Source: Sphaerosporella brunnea
Taxonomy: Eukaryota; Ascomycota; Pezizomycetes; Pezizales; Pyronemataceae
Reading direction: 5' to 3'
DNA: 64,000 bases
NCBI GenBank assembly: GCA_008704415.1
Contig: VXIS01000008.1
Span: 1-64,000, forward strand
The notes below the pieces were generated by a model that searched no databases, was not told the origin of the DNA, and saw nothing but the letters and a program-made list of their open reading frames with translations. Position 1 is the stretch's first letter, and every line of letters begins with the position of its first letter. Shown here piece by piece: positions 55,507 through 64,000 of the stretch. A program made the translations under genes and the position numbers.

Positions 55507-56868
55507 TCAAGGACTTTGACGAGACCCAATGGTGACCGAGGAGCCTCTGGCTAAGCCTTCGTCGTACTGTTGATTGACTGATTTGGGATCTTTAAGCCAT
55601 CTTATCGCGAGCGGGATCTTTAGCTGCTCGTTCTCGGTCATGAAGTCGGCACGCCGGGTGTCGAAATGGTCGAAGTATGTCCTGACCGGTACGCCATGCA
55701 CCTTGACGCGGAGCCATTCTAGCCTTGGCCCGGAGCCAATTACGCCAGGGTCCACCCTTCTGGCCGCCCGCATGACGATGTCCTCAAATGATGCGACCTG
55801 AGCAGCCGTGGAGTAAGGACTGGCCAAGGCTGTGACTGTTCCCATGCTATTCACTACCACTCGTCCCGCGGCAAAAGCCGGGGACGACGGACCTGTACAG
55901 GGCTCGGGTGACGTTAGCAGCCACCGCCATGTTGTAGTCTTCGATGTCCGGAATCACGCTGTTCTCACGCTCGAAGATGACTCCGCGCGCATTCTCGGGT
56001 CTGGGCTTGTCGGACCGCGTCAGTTTGGCCGTTCTCGGGCCTTTGCAGGCTGGTGTCCGCCAAGCTACCACGGTCCAGGTCCCGTCCTGTCTGGTCGTGT
56101 CGGCTCCCTGGTTGACTACGGCCGCAAAGGTGCTCTGTTTGCAAGCTGGCCTGGGCCTCGCTATAGCCGCGGCTCTGGTCTTGTCTTTCTCTTTCTCGTT
56201 CTCCTTGGGCCGCTGCGAAATCTTTTGGACCTCCTTTGGCTTGTCCTTATTCTTACCCTTGTCTTGTTCCTTCTCCTTGGTCAGCGGCGCTTTGGCGTGC
56301 TTGGAGGCGTTGAGGTTGGCTGCGGGGTTGCCTTGTCGCGTTTCGGCGATCTGCTTCCCAGCGACTGAGTTGGCTGCGGTGGTGGCCTTTTCCGCCTCCG
56401 CCAGGGTCATTTCAACGTGTCTTCGTCAGGGTTGTTGGAAAGCGTTCAGCGCGGTTGTAGAATTGCGGGGACGGGGGCGGGGATGGCGGCGGGTGCCGGC
56501 GCTCACTGCCATCCGGCGATCTGGACGATGGTCCTCTCCAGGGCCTCGATCCTGTTGAGCAAGGCGGCGTTGTCTGCCTGGTTAGCCGTGAACCCCTCCA
56601 GAGCCTCGATTCTCCGTGTCAGGACGGCAGTGACGTCCGCAATCTGCCGTTGTGTTCGCATGCCTAGCAGGTATATGGCAGCGAGGATGGTGTCGGTGTT
56701 CTGGGTTGCGGTCGTGCCGCTTGCCTCGTCGATTGCATCCAGGAGGCGGTATTCTTGCTCGCCGGATCTCAGCGGCATATACGTGGGCCGGCTAAGTTGG
56801 TGCACATCAGGCAGAATATCATAGTCATCGATGTCGTGGCCACCCTGACCTTCGAGATCAACGGGCAA
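55507..56868 (-). mobile_element. Tad1-like LINE ORF1 (gag-like), broken into three frames
   Basis: Three minus-strand frames follow one another. 56868-56503 has a helical region (IEALEGFTANQADNAALLNR). 56410-55847 is basic and Lys/Glu/Pro-rich with KQSTFAAVVNQGADTTRQDG and TWTVVA, the linker of LINE ORF1 proteins, then RSDKPRPENARGVIFERENS. 55860-55507 continues with VVVNSMGTVTALASPYSTAA and EWLRVKVHGVPVRTYFDHFD, matching the RRM-like region with its WlrVkVhGVP box. A frame change near 55880 joins the last two. The zinc-knuckle tail and ORF2 are not found downstream, so the copy is truncated at about 55500. Confidence 0.65.
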
Positions 56869-58878
56869 GTCCAGCTAGTGTGCGGGGGCTTCGGTCGTTT
56901 GCCCCAGTATTTGATCGTTGGGATATACATCTGAGTCACTGTGCCCCGGCTGAGAGCCACGTGGTGTGGCACCGGTCGACGTTTGGCGAAGAAGGAATCA
57001 GGGTTCGTTGACCGGAACCTCCGCCCCGGTAAGGTCAAAACGGAGCACGCCTATCATTACGATGGTGACATGGCCGGAACGAGGCGATGGTGGGTGGAAA
57101 TTGTCCGCAGACTCAGAAGCCAGCTGCCTTTGGCAGATTGACGCTGCGGAAGATATCGGTTCACCCGACGTGTGGGCCAATTAGCATTGTATCCATTCGT
57201 TATGCCTTTGCCAACCAGCCCTGCACTTATGGCCATACGCAGGTGAACAAAAATGGAGTACAAAAGAAAAGCAAATATGCGGGCCATTCCTCTGCATGGA
57301 AGTGGTCAGTGTTCTTATATGTAAACCACTCGCTAGGATAGATCGTCGTGCGGACGTCATCTATCACTAAAAACCTTGAGGGCAAGCGTCGCATAAATCG
57401 CTTGTAAGCTGCTGCTATGGTGTGATACCACACGAGCCATCTCAATCGTTGTGCCCTTGAAGGTGCGGTGTGGAACCGCTTGGAAGACACGCTCGCCTGG
57501 TAATTCAACTGAGGCAAGAGAGCTTTCAAAGAACATGGCTGGTGATGAGTACTGCTGGCCGCAAGTCAAGGAACGGCGAGATATTTTCGTCATGGCCTGC
57601 GGAAGAGCTGATAGAGGCGGAGAGCAGCAACCGATGGCACGACGCAAAGATATTCATTGAACGTTGCGCCAGTGGGGCCCCCTTACAAACCACAGCGGTA
57701 GGGAACCACAACACCCCTCACGCATCGGGATTGTGGATGCTGTATACCCGCGGCGTGCGTACGCGTATCACCACCCACAGCAAGCACTCGATTCCGGTTT
57801 GCGGATCAATCACGCAGCGTCGCGCCCTCTTCGGTTGCGGGATCAGGTTCACCGCCGAAATAATCACACGTGCACACCGGATTCGGCTCCGCAGGCGGCA
57901 GCAATGAGCGCGCCGCCTGCTGTACGCTGCAATGGTAACCCTCGGGTGTGTTTGCGCAACTCACATATCAGTCGACAGGGCGAGCCACAGTGACAAGGCA
58001 GCCAGCGGCGTTAGTTGTCGGGCACTCTCCAGTGTGGTCGCGTCGTTTTGTTTGTTTTTTTTCTGTTGTTACGTGCACAGCCGTCATGGGCCCCATATCG
58101 AACTTGATGTAACCGCCCTCTGAAAAAATGTGCGGCACCAATAAAGCAACCAGGTGCCACGATATCCGGGCGGCACTGTTTCGCTCCAAATTCCAGCAAT
58201 CCCACATTCCTTGCTGCAGGGTCTGGCGGTTTGTTCCTAGATTCCTGGAGGACGTGCCTGCCAGGCAACCGTGCGTAAGTGTCTTTCAATTCTAACTTCC
58301 CTTGTTTGGGGAAATTGCGAACAGCTGGAGCTCAGTGCATTCATCAGCATACCTGGGGTGTTGCGGTGTGACATGTGACGATCACTGAATGTGCGGGGCA
58401 ATTTACACGGCCTGGGTGGTAAGGGATTAACCACAACCACCATTCAATCGTGTTGATGCGGTCTTCATGTTACAGCTCGGGTTGAATGGTTCCACGGCTG
58501 CGGTCCTAGTCACATCGCATTATTAATCGGTGATATCGCGTGGGTCGGAGTGGTGCAAGACAGCAGCCGGCGTGGACATCCGACATATCCAGGTCACAGT
58601 GGGGAACATACTCAGGCGGCAAGCCCGATCATAATGCGAGGCGGTGAGTATATCCAGTTTTCAAACCGAATGGTTGCGATTCCGCCAGGCAATGTTTGAA
58701 AGAAAAATTCCAGCGCAAACACGGTTTCGATCAAACAGGATAAAGGCCCTATCGGTGAGATGTGAGATCGCACGAAGTTTCGCGCCCGGTACCCTCAAGT
58801 TGACTCCCCGTCCTACAGCCACCCCGCGTCCTCCCCCTCCCAACTCCAAAACCCAACTTTACCCGGACAACCTCATGG
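56869..58878. other. No gene firmly recognised
   Basis: On the minus strand, fragments at 57714-57357 (FFESSLASVELPGERVFQAV) could be C-terminal pieces of an RHS-like protein such as that at 51.7-53.0 kb, but this is weak. The rest has no coding or repeat signal that I recognise. Confidence 0.3.
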
Positions 58879-59275
58879 ATGTCAGCCAACCAACATCCAG
58901 CGCTCAGCGCACATATGCAAGAAGATGCGATGCGAGGATTCAAGAAAGAGTTCAGTGGATATTGGGAGCTGCTTGCATTTCTCACCGCTGTTAACGTCAC
59001 TCCAATGGCTCTAGATACATTGCAACAATGGCACGAGATTACCTTGCAATATGTGCCTTAAGCATACTTGCGAGCAGCTTTTCTCAGTGGCTGGTGACAA
59101 AATCACCAAGAAGCGGAACCGTCTTCTCGAAGAATCGAGTAGCATTCTTCTACTGTTCAACCCCCGGACCTATGTTCGTATTGCCTTCTGGTCTGACGAC
59201 ATCCGATGGGAACGAAAGTTGATATGCTGGCTTCGCACACTTGTGAGACGGGTTGACGTTTCAAAAGGATGATGG
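58879..59275 (+). pseudogene. hAT transposase C-terminal remnant with frameshifts
   Basis: The frame at 59028 gives MARDYLAICAL, then 59051 gives EQLFSVAGDKITKKRNRLLE and SSILLLFNP. Joined, these match the hAT dimerisation region (maRDyLaIp.tsv.sErlFSvaGdi.tkkRnRL...ALLfL). At least one frameshift lies between them. No terminal inverted repeats were identified, so element ends are unknown. The sequence is closer to the fragment at 8942 than to the one at 18313. Confidence 0.7.
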
Positions 59276-59767
59276 TGAGCGGAAAGTGATGAGCGGCGTG
59301 TGGTGTGGCGGGTCGACACTTCCGATAACGAGGTAGGACAGGACGGTCCACTGGCATTCTCACGGGACGGGATTCCGAGGTGCGGGAAATGTTGAAAGTG
59401 GAGAATGAGCCGCTGCAGTTGGGAAAAAATCTCAGCGTAACCCACATTGGCTGACGCCATAACACCTGGTCGATATCGCTTGCAGACACATCACGGATGA
59501 GATACAGCGCCATAGGAAAGAAAGCCGGTGAGACATAAATCGAAGACGCTTGAGGAAATGCCTGGTGTTGCACTCGCCTACTTTGATCAAACGTCATACA
59601 TACGTGTCTCTTACTGTCCACAGATTTGAACAGCGCGCTTCGATTTGGACGACGACAAGCACGCATTCACTGACTGTCCACGAACGAAAAACGGTCCGAA
59701 AAACAACTTGATTTGAACATGAAAATTGAGGTACAAGTTGAAAAAACAAAGAAAATGAGAACCGGAC

Positions 59768-60877
59768 CTACCGTCGTGGGTCCCCGGGCACGCGCCCAAA
59801 CAGACGCAGGGGGTGCTTTGGATGCGCAGCGTCCTGTTCGTCGGCAACCTCGGTACTACTACCGGAGGCGCCACGAGCCTGGGTCGTGGAACGACCCGGG
59901 GCAGGAACACCGCGCACCAAGCGGCCACGAGAGGCCGTCTGCCGACCGGAGGCGGAGGAGGCGGAGGAGGCGGAGGGGGCGCAGGGGGCGGATGAGGCGG
60001 AGGAGGCGGAGGAGGCGGAGGAGGCGCAGGGGGCGGAGGAGGCGGAACCTGAGGCACCAGCGACTGCCTGATCGTAAAGACGATTCTCCCTCGCCAATTC
60101 CAACCCGGCGGCTGCGGCATCGTACTTGGCGGCTTGCGACCTCGTTCTCGGCCGCCTGTATTTTGAGTGCCGCCACCTTCTTCGCCATCTCTGCGTTGAC
60201 GGCGACCATTTCCTCCTCAGCCTTTGCCGCCTTGTACCGCAAGTCGGCAGCCTCCTCCTCACGGAGAGCACCGTCAGCGCGGTGTTTAATCAGCTGCCGC
60301 TCCTGGTCTGCACCATCGCTGCGAGTCTGGCCGGCTGCGGCCTCGAGGGTGGCACCCTCGGTAGGGATCTCAGCCGCAGCCATGACCTGGTCAGCGGCAT
60401 CGACGAGGGGGTTGGCGCACACCAACTCCTTGTCCGCGGACTCCGAGTTCTTGTCCGCCGCGAGCTTTTTCGTGGCCGTGATGACCCGCTTGGCCTGGGC
60501 CCGAAGCTTCTCATCGACCTTCTTCTTGAGAAGAAGGTGGAGAGAGTGCAGAGCTTGGACCTCGATCCCTGCAGTGTCAACACCCAGCCGGTCCCTACGG
60601 CATCATGTTGCATCAGCGAGGATAACCTATGTCAAACAAGATGACACGGAACGTACCCAAGTTCGAGGACTTTCTTGAACCACTCGTCGTCAGTCCGCGT
60701 CTTGCTGGCTATCAAGCGCTCCGCCAGCGCTTTGCTCCACTTGGTGTGGTTGCCCCTGTTGGACAACCACACCTCGTGGGCCTGGAAGTGGTCCTCCAGC
60801 TTAACGGTCAGCTTTTGGACTTGGATGGAGGCGACACCGAGCCTCTCAAAGAGGTCTTTGTAAGTGGAGTTTCCCAT
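59768..60877 (-). CDS. Two-exon coiled-coil protein with repeat-encoded C-terminus (one probable frameshift)
   Basis: ATG 60877 opens exon 1 (60877-60657), starting MGNSTYKDLFERLGVASIQV. A 62-bp intron (60595-60656; GTACGT donor, CTGATG branch, GCCGTAG acceptor) joins it in phase to exon 2, which reads DRLGVDTAGIEVQALHSLHL, then a long Lys/Glu/Ala coiled coil (LREEEAADLRYKAAKAEEEM, MAKKVAALKIQAAENEVAS). Near 60135 one extra base separates this frame from AAKYDAAAAGLELARENRLY, whose frame continues through a Ser/Ala run coded by the GGAGGC repeat to a stop at 59768; the unshifted frame gives an Arg/Leu run to 59859. Total about 360 residues. Unknown function; a structural or scaffold role is only a guess. 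Confidence 0.55.
59948..60046. repeat. GGAGGC/GGAGGA trinucleotide-period minisatellite
   Basis: About 100 bp built from GGCGGAGGA units with occasional GCAGGG variants. It is open in all three minus-strand frames, giving Ser/Ala, Leu/Arg or Pro runs. Confidence 0.9.
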
Positions 60878-61300
60878 CTGGTCATGTTAGCCACGAAATA
60901 CCCGCAAGGCAAAGATCAGCATTTGCATAAAACCAACCGGACTGTGGAGAGGTGTTTGTGTAGGTGAAGTGAACGTTAATTGATTAGGAGAAAGCGAGGC
61001 TCGAGGATCCGAGGTCTATCTGCCTCTGGGCACCTAGTATTGAAGGTAGTCTAGGTGTGGAGGTCAAGCGTAGGCGACGTCGATGATGGTGGATGGGGAA
61101 GGTGATTGATAGTCTTCGTCTAAGAAGCTAGTCTAGGTACGTATATATACCCTTCTAAGCCTCACTAGATATTCCATCACAGTATATCACTGCTCCAATC
61201 ACTCGTTCTCACTTGTCCTTATCCATGCCTGGGGAGCCAGTTTCCAACACCTAGCGTCACCCGTACCTATATACATCCGTACATTGCCTTCCCAATGACA
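60878..61300. other. Upstream region of the 60.9-kb gene
   Basis: GTATATATAC at about 61140-61149 is the best TATA-like site, but it lies over 250 bp from ATG 60877 and suits either strand. A CTAACATGACCAG directly before the ATG looks like an intron end, so a 5' exon may lie here. No coding region was recognised. Confidence 0.3.
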
Positions 61301-61484
61301 AAAAAAGAAATCGCCTCAATCTTCCGAATTGTCCGTCTCAAAGACCGTAAAATACGTCACCCCGTTTTCTGCCTCCATGGCAAAGATAGAGAATTTATTT
61401 TGCGAGGCTCATGTTCGCTCCCCTTGACGCGCATCGCTTGCACATTCCGGCTCACGCCATATTACATAAGTCTGGATTGCAGCT

Positions 61485-61640
61485 CGACCCAGTCCACGGA
61501 AATTTGGACCAGGCAGTCCTGTACGCTGGAACTCCCCGACTCGGTCATCGCAGTCCTCCAAAAAGAGTGGACTTGACTGGACTGTGGCAGAGCGTCCAGG
61601 CCGAACGGCAGGCCACCCCGGCCCGTGAGGAACACTGTCC
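61485..61640. mobile_element. Degenerate hAT-like terminal sequence
   Basis: CCAGTCCACGGAAATTTGGACC on the left, GACTTGACTGGACTGTGG within, and GTGAGGAACACTG on the right resemble the termini and subterminal motifs of the element at 18083. No matching 8-bp duplication was found, so this is an uncertain remnant. Confidence 0.35.
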
Positions 61641-62588
61641 GCCAGCAGTTCCAAATGAGGAGAAGGAGGTCTTCCAATCTGCTAGAGAGACACTGCAAGG
61701 CGAAGAGGACAACGATCAAGATCTTTACTCGAAGGGAGCCACATGTCTGCTTTCTCCAAGGCGGTGGATGTGGACCGGTGCATTCCGCCAGGTTCTGGCT
61801 TCCTGAGCAGTCCGGCATCCTCTCTCGAGTTGTAGTGGATATTTATACTAGGTCTCAATCTCAATAGAAGTGATCGTTGTCGTTCCTTTCACCAAAGCAT
61901 GCGCTTGAACCGCGCGGTGACATTGCTGTCTTGCTAGGTTGCAGTAGCCTTACCGAATAGTGTTGTCTACGAGTCCCGGACTCCACACTATGAACTCGGG
62001 TTTTTGGGGTTTTTGATGGACTTGTGCCGTGCGAGTTTCACGAGTTTGACTCCGGTTAAAGCTCGAGTGCACAGTATTGTATTCGAGTTCATGGAAATTA
62101 CAGTTAAAACTCAAAACAAGAAAACCCGGAGTTATTCCCAACGTCAAAGACACCGAACTTACTATCTAGAACTCCGGTCCAGCTCGAATCACTGAGAGTC
62201 TGGGTGACTCGAATACGCTGGAAACTCCAATCTTATTTATAGTTTTAACTCCTGCAGGCGAGACCGAGCACAAGTCGGGCTCGACTCCGCCACGAACAGA
62301 CTCGTAGAGAACACTATTACCGAACATCAACAGAACCTGGTTTGTCAACTGAGACCACTGCCTTCGCCCACGACTCGCACTGGGTTGTAAAAAAGGCTGT
62401 GTTTCCACAGTAGTCGCGGATATGACTGTCGCCTCAGATGTGGACAATGTATCCACGCTTCATACCCGTTGGTGAAATACAGCGAGGGTTACGATGTATG
62501 ACAAGTACTGCGAAATTTGTCCACACATTGAAAGCGGCGTGAATTTTGCGAGAAATGCGCGAAGTAAGGTCAAAGCGATCAATCTCGG

Positions 62589-62875
62589 CTAGGTGGTGCA
62601 CTGACAATCCTTCAGGCTAACCATATGTACCTGTGCATCGAGCACACTGAGTATGCGAGCCAGTACGTCACGAAACCTCCCGGAGGGCGAGCATGCGGCT
62701 GCCAGCAGCCGTTGAGGATTGGGGCGAGCTCAACAGATTGGTAGCCGACTTTGAAGCTGGCAAACGCTTCCTTGGGCAGATGTCCCTAGCTGCTGCCGGC
62801 GCGGCCGTTATTATTGCTAAAGCGCATGACGCCTGCATCGGCTGGATGCCTTACCGGGTCAGGCCTCAACTTTAA
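62589..62875 (+). pseudogene. Shared-module gene, copy 3 (broken)
   Basis: After the same intron-like AATCTCGGCTAG a frame reads LGGALTILQANHMYLCIEHT, then EYASQYVTKPPGG; a frame change near 62690 leads to MRLPAAVEDWGELNRLVADF and EAGKRFLGQMSLAAAGAAVI to a stop at 62875. The second part aligns with QQAPLADWHLHRLMEDAVST at about 4.1 kb in the kinesin-like gene, and the first with the loci at 4.2 and 47.0 kb. No kinesin-like domain follows here. Confidence 0.5.
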
Positions 62876-62983
62876 TAGGGCTTAGGACATTGATTGCAGC
62901 CTTCGTACACCCATCATCTACCCGCAGAGCGGAGGTGGACGTGGCAGGCTATCACATCTGTACCCTCTGATTTGCCCCCTCTT
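62876..62983. other. Short spacer
   Basis: Nothing recognised between the module copy and the convergent minus-strand ORF. Confidence 0.4.
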
Positions 62984-63517
62984 TCACCCTCTTCCAAAGA
63001 ACTCGATGTTATTTTTCCACCTCACGGACAACTTAAAGAAGTGGTCACGCATTGGTACTGCTTCGCTGATGCACCGCCAACGCCTATCGGTCGCACCGAG
63101 ACCGGCATTACGCAGATACGAGCCATTTGGGGCTTTTGCAAGTCTTGACAGAAGACGCCAGCCTCCACTGCTTTTCTGTACCTGTAAGAAATCTGGTTTG
63201 ACCAATCCATTGAACATAGCACCCATTTGGATGCCAATTTTCGTTCTACCATGCAATGAGATCTTGATACTCGGTGTGGGTGACGTTTCTGCTGATGTGG
63301 GCTGTATGATGTCGTAAGCCAGGGGCTGATCGCGACCCTTCTTTGCTGCTTTTTTAGTTGAGCTCTGGCGATGCAGTTCGGGAATGGCACTATTCGATCC
63401 GGCGAAGGTGAAGGAACGTCGGAATATGTCTTCATCGATAGAAATGCGGTGTCGGAGAACACAGCAGGCACATCGTGGCCGTGATTCGATATTCTCGCCC
63501 CGCAAAGCCTTGCACAC
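62984..63517 (-). CDS. Hypothetical minus-strand ORF, 177 codons
   Basis: The frame looks globular and is unlike its shadows: RISIDEDIFRRSFTFAGSNS, KISLHGRTKIGIQMGAMFNG, FLQVQKSSGGWRLLSRLAKA, ending KNNIEFFGRG. Segments near 63190 include a CAG-GTACAG that might be a splice site. Family not recognised. It may be a 3' exon of a gene whose coiled-coil part lies at the right edge. Confidence 0.35.
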   Translation of the reverse strand: MCKALRGENIESRPRCACCVLRHRISIDEDIFRRSFTFAGSNSAIPELHRQSSTKKAAKKGRDQPLAYDIIQPTSAETSPTPSIKISLHGRTKIGIQMGAMFNGLVKPDFLQVQKSSGGWRLLSRLAKAPNGSYLRNAGLGATDRRWRCISEAVPMRDHFFKLSVRWKNNIEFFGRG

Positions 63518-63570
63518 TCAGAAAGAAGCACCACGCTTCCGGTATCGTCGCATCGACGGCTCCATGCACG

Positions 63571-64000
63571 CTATCTGGTCACGATCATAAAGGCTTCGTA
63601 CCACTCGCCTTCCAAACAGCGGGTCCGCGCCGCCGTTCTTGCTGGTTTCAGACGAAAATGAGGTCCAAAGAAAAGGCTGTTGACAATAGGTTTCACGCAG
63701 TGGCCTTCAAGACCGTTGGTAGAAGTGGCGACAGAAGCTCGTTCCCAATGTCTCTTTTCGGCGAAAACTGCGCTCTGATTGCCGCTTTGTCCAGCTCCGT
63801 CCGCCTCTTGTAGCCAGCGCGCTTTTCCGCACAAACCGCTCTCTCTTGCCCTCTCCCTTCAGCCAAATAAGGTTTCTTATGCCCTCTCATTGCTGCTTTG
63901 TCTCGTTCGAAGGCTGTTTTCTCCAGTTGCATCTGCCTCTCGGAGCCAGCTGTCTCTTTAGCAAAGGGAACTCTTTCCCTTTCCTGCTTTTCGTCAAAAT
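63571..64000 (-). CDS. Partial coiled-coil ORF running off the right edge
   Basis: From the window end a minus-strand frame reads FDEKQERERVPFAKETAGSE, then QMQLEKTAFERDKAAMR and, about 40 residues on, a similar RTELDKAAIRAQFSPKRD, an internal repeat. It stops at 63693; an overlapping frame from 63834 continues to 63571 (KPIVNSLFFGPHFRLKPART). Highly charged and helical. The start lies beyond the window. Confidence 0.4.

Noticed and set aside
57227..57714. RHS-like C-terminal remnant
   Set aside because: A few suggestive segments, but frames change often and no diagnostic motif is present; left as an unannotated interval.
59611..60678. Long plus- and minus-strand ORFs through the GGAGGC repeat
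   Set aside because: They are open only because the repeat lacks stops; the spliced minus-strand frame has independent support.

Overview
The window reads as a repeat-rich piece of a filamentous fungal genome, most likely a basidiomycete; the genus cannot be told. The evidence is indirect. Short introns of about 40-85 bp can be placed by eye with GTAAGT/GTATGT-type donors, CTGAC/CTAAC-like branch points and CAG/TAG acceptors. The transposons (hAT and Tad1-like LINE) are of fungal type. No bacterial operons, ribosome binding sites, rRNA or tRNA genes were recognised, and no conserved housekeeping gene was found. Most of the sequence is decayed transposon DNA and unannotatable intergenic DNA between a few orphan-like genes, many carrying frameshifts or nonsense codons.

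Layout. 1-340: a dispersed repeat with a 93-bp palindromic MITE inside it. 834-1591 and 4840-5513: non-autonomous hAT elements with GAGCC-rich ends. 2659-4691 (-): the most interesting locus, a multi-exon gene with a proline-rich N-terminus, a module shared with two other loci, an acidic tandem repeat and a C-terminal miniature kinesin-like P-loop domain. 8199-9505: a hAT MITE and a hAT transposase 3' end. 14555-15739 (-): the 3' end of a Tad1-like LINE with a complete RNase H. 18083-19674: a whole hAT element with perfect 8-bp target duplications and a wrecked transposase. 24560-25941: a broken coiled-coil gene. 26582-26901, 28143-28540 and 36800-37667: hAT MITEs. 29704-30195 (-): a small broken gene. 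34263-35063: an apparently intact two-exon proline-rich gene. 39001-39322: a 54-bp tandem repeat encoding an 18-residue hydrophobic unit. 43876-44920 (-): a multi-intron gene next to a 159-bp direct repeat, followed by a larger tandem array to 45573. 46347-46970: a second copy of the left-edge repeat, a microsatellite and a MITE fragment. 47014-48393: a second copy of the shared module, a G-rich tract and an antisense ORF. 50110-50647 and 55507-56868: LINE ORF1 remnants. 51697-52965 (-): a broken P-loop ATPase-like gene. 58879-59275: a hAT transposase remnant. 59768-60877 (-): a two-exon coiled-coil gene with a GGAGGC repeat. 62589-62875: a third copy of the shared module. 62984-64000 (-): coding-like ORFs running off the right edge.

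The recurring theme is host-specific multicopy genes (the DW..RL module at 4.2, 47.0 and 62.6 kb, and repetitive low-complexity proteins) embedded in several hAT families. No functional pathway links these genes. The candidate for an undescribed system is the kinesin-like gene and its module family. All calls come from reading the sequence; no database search was possible.
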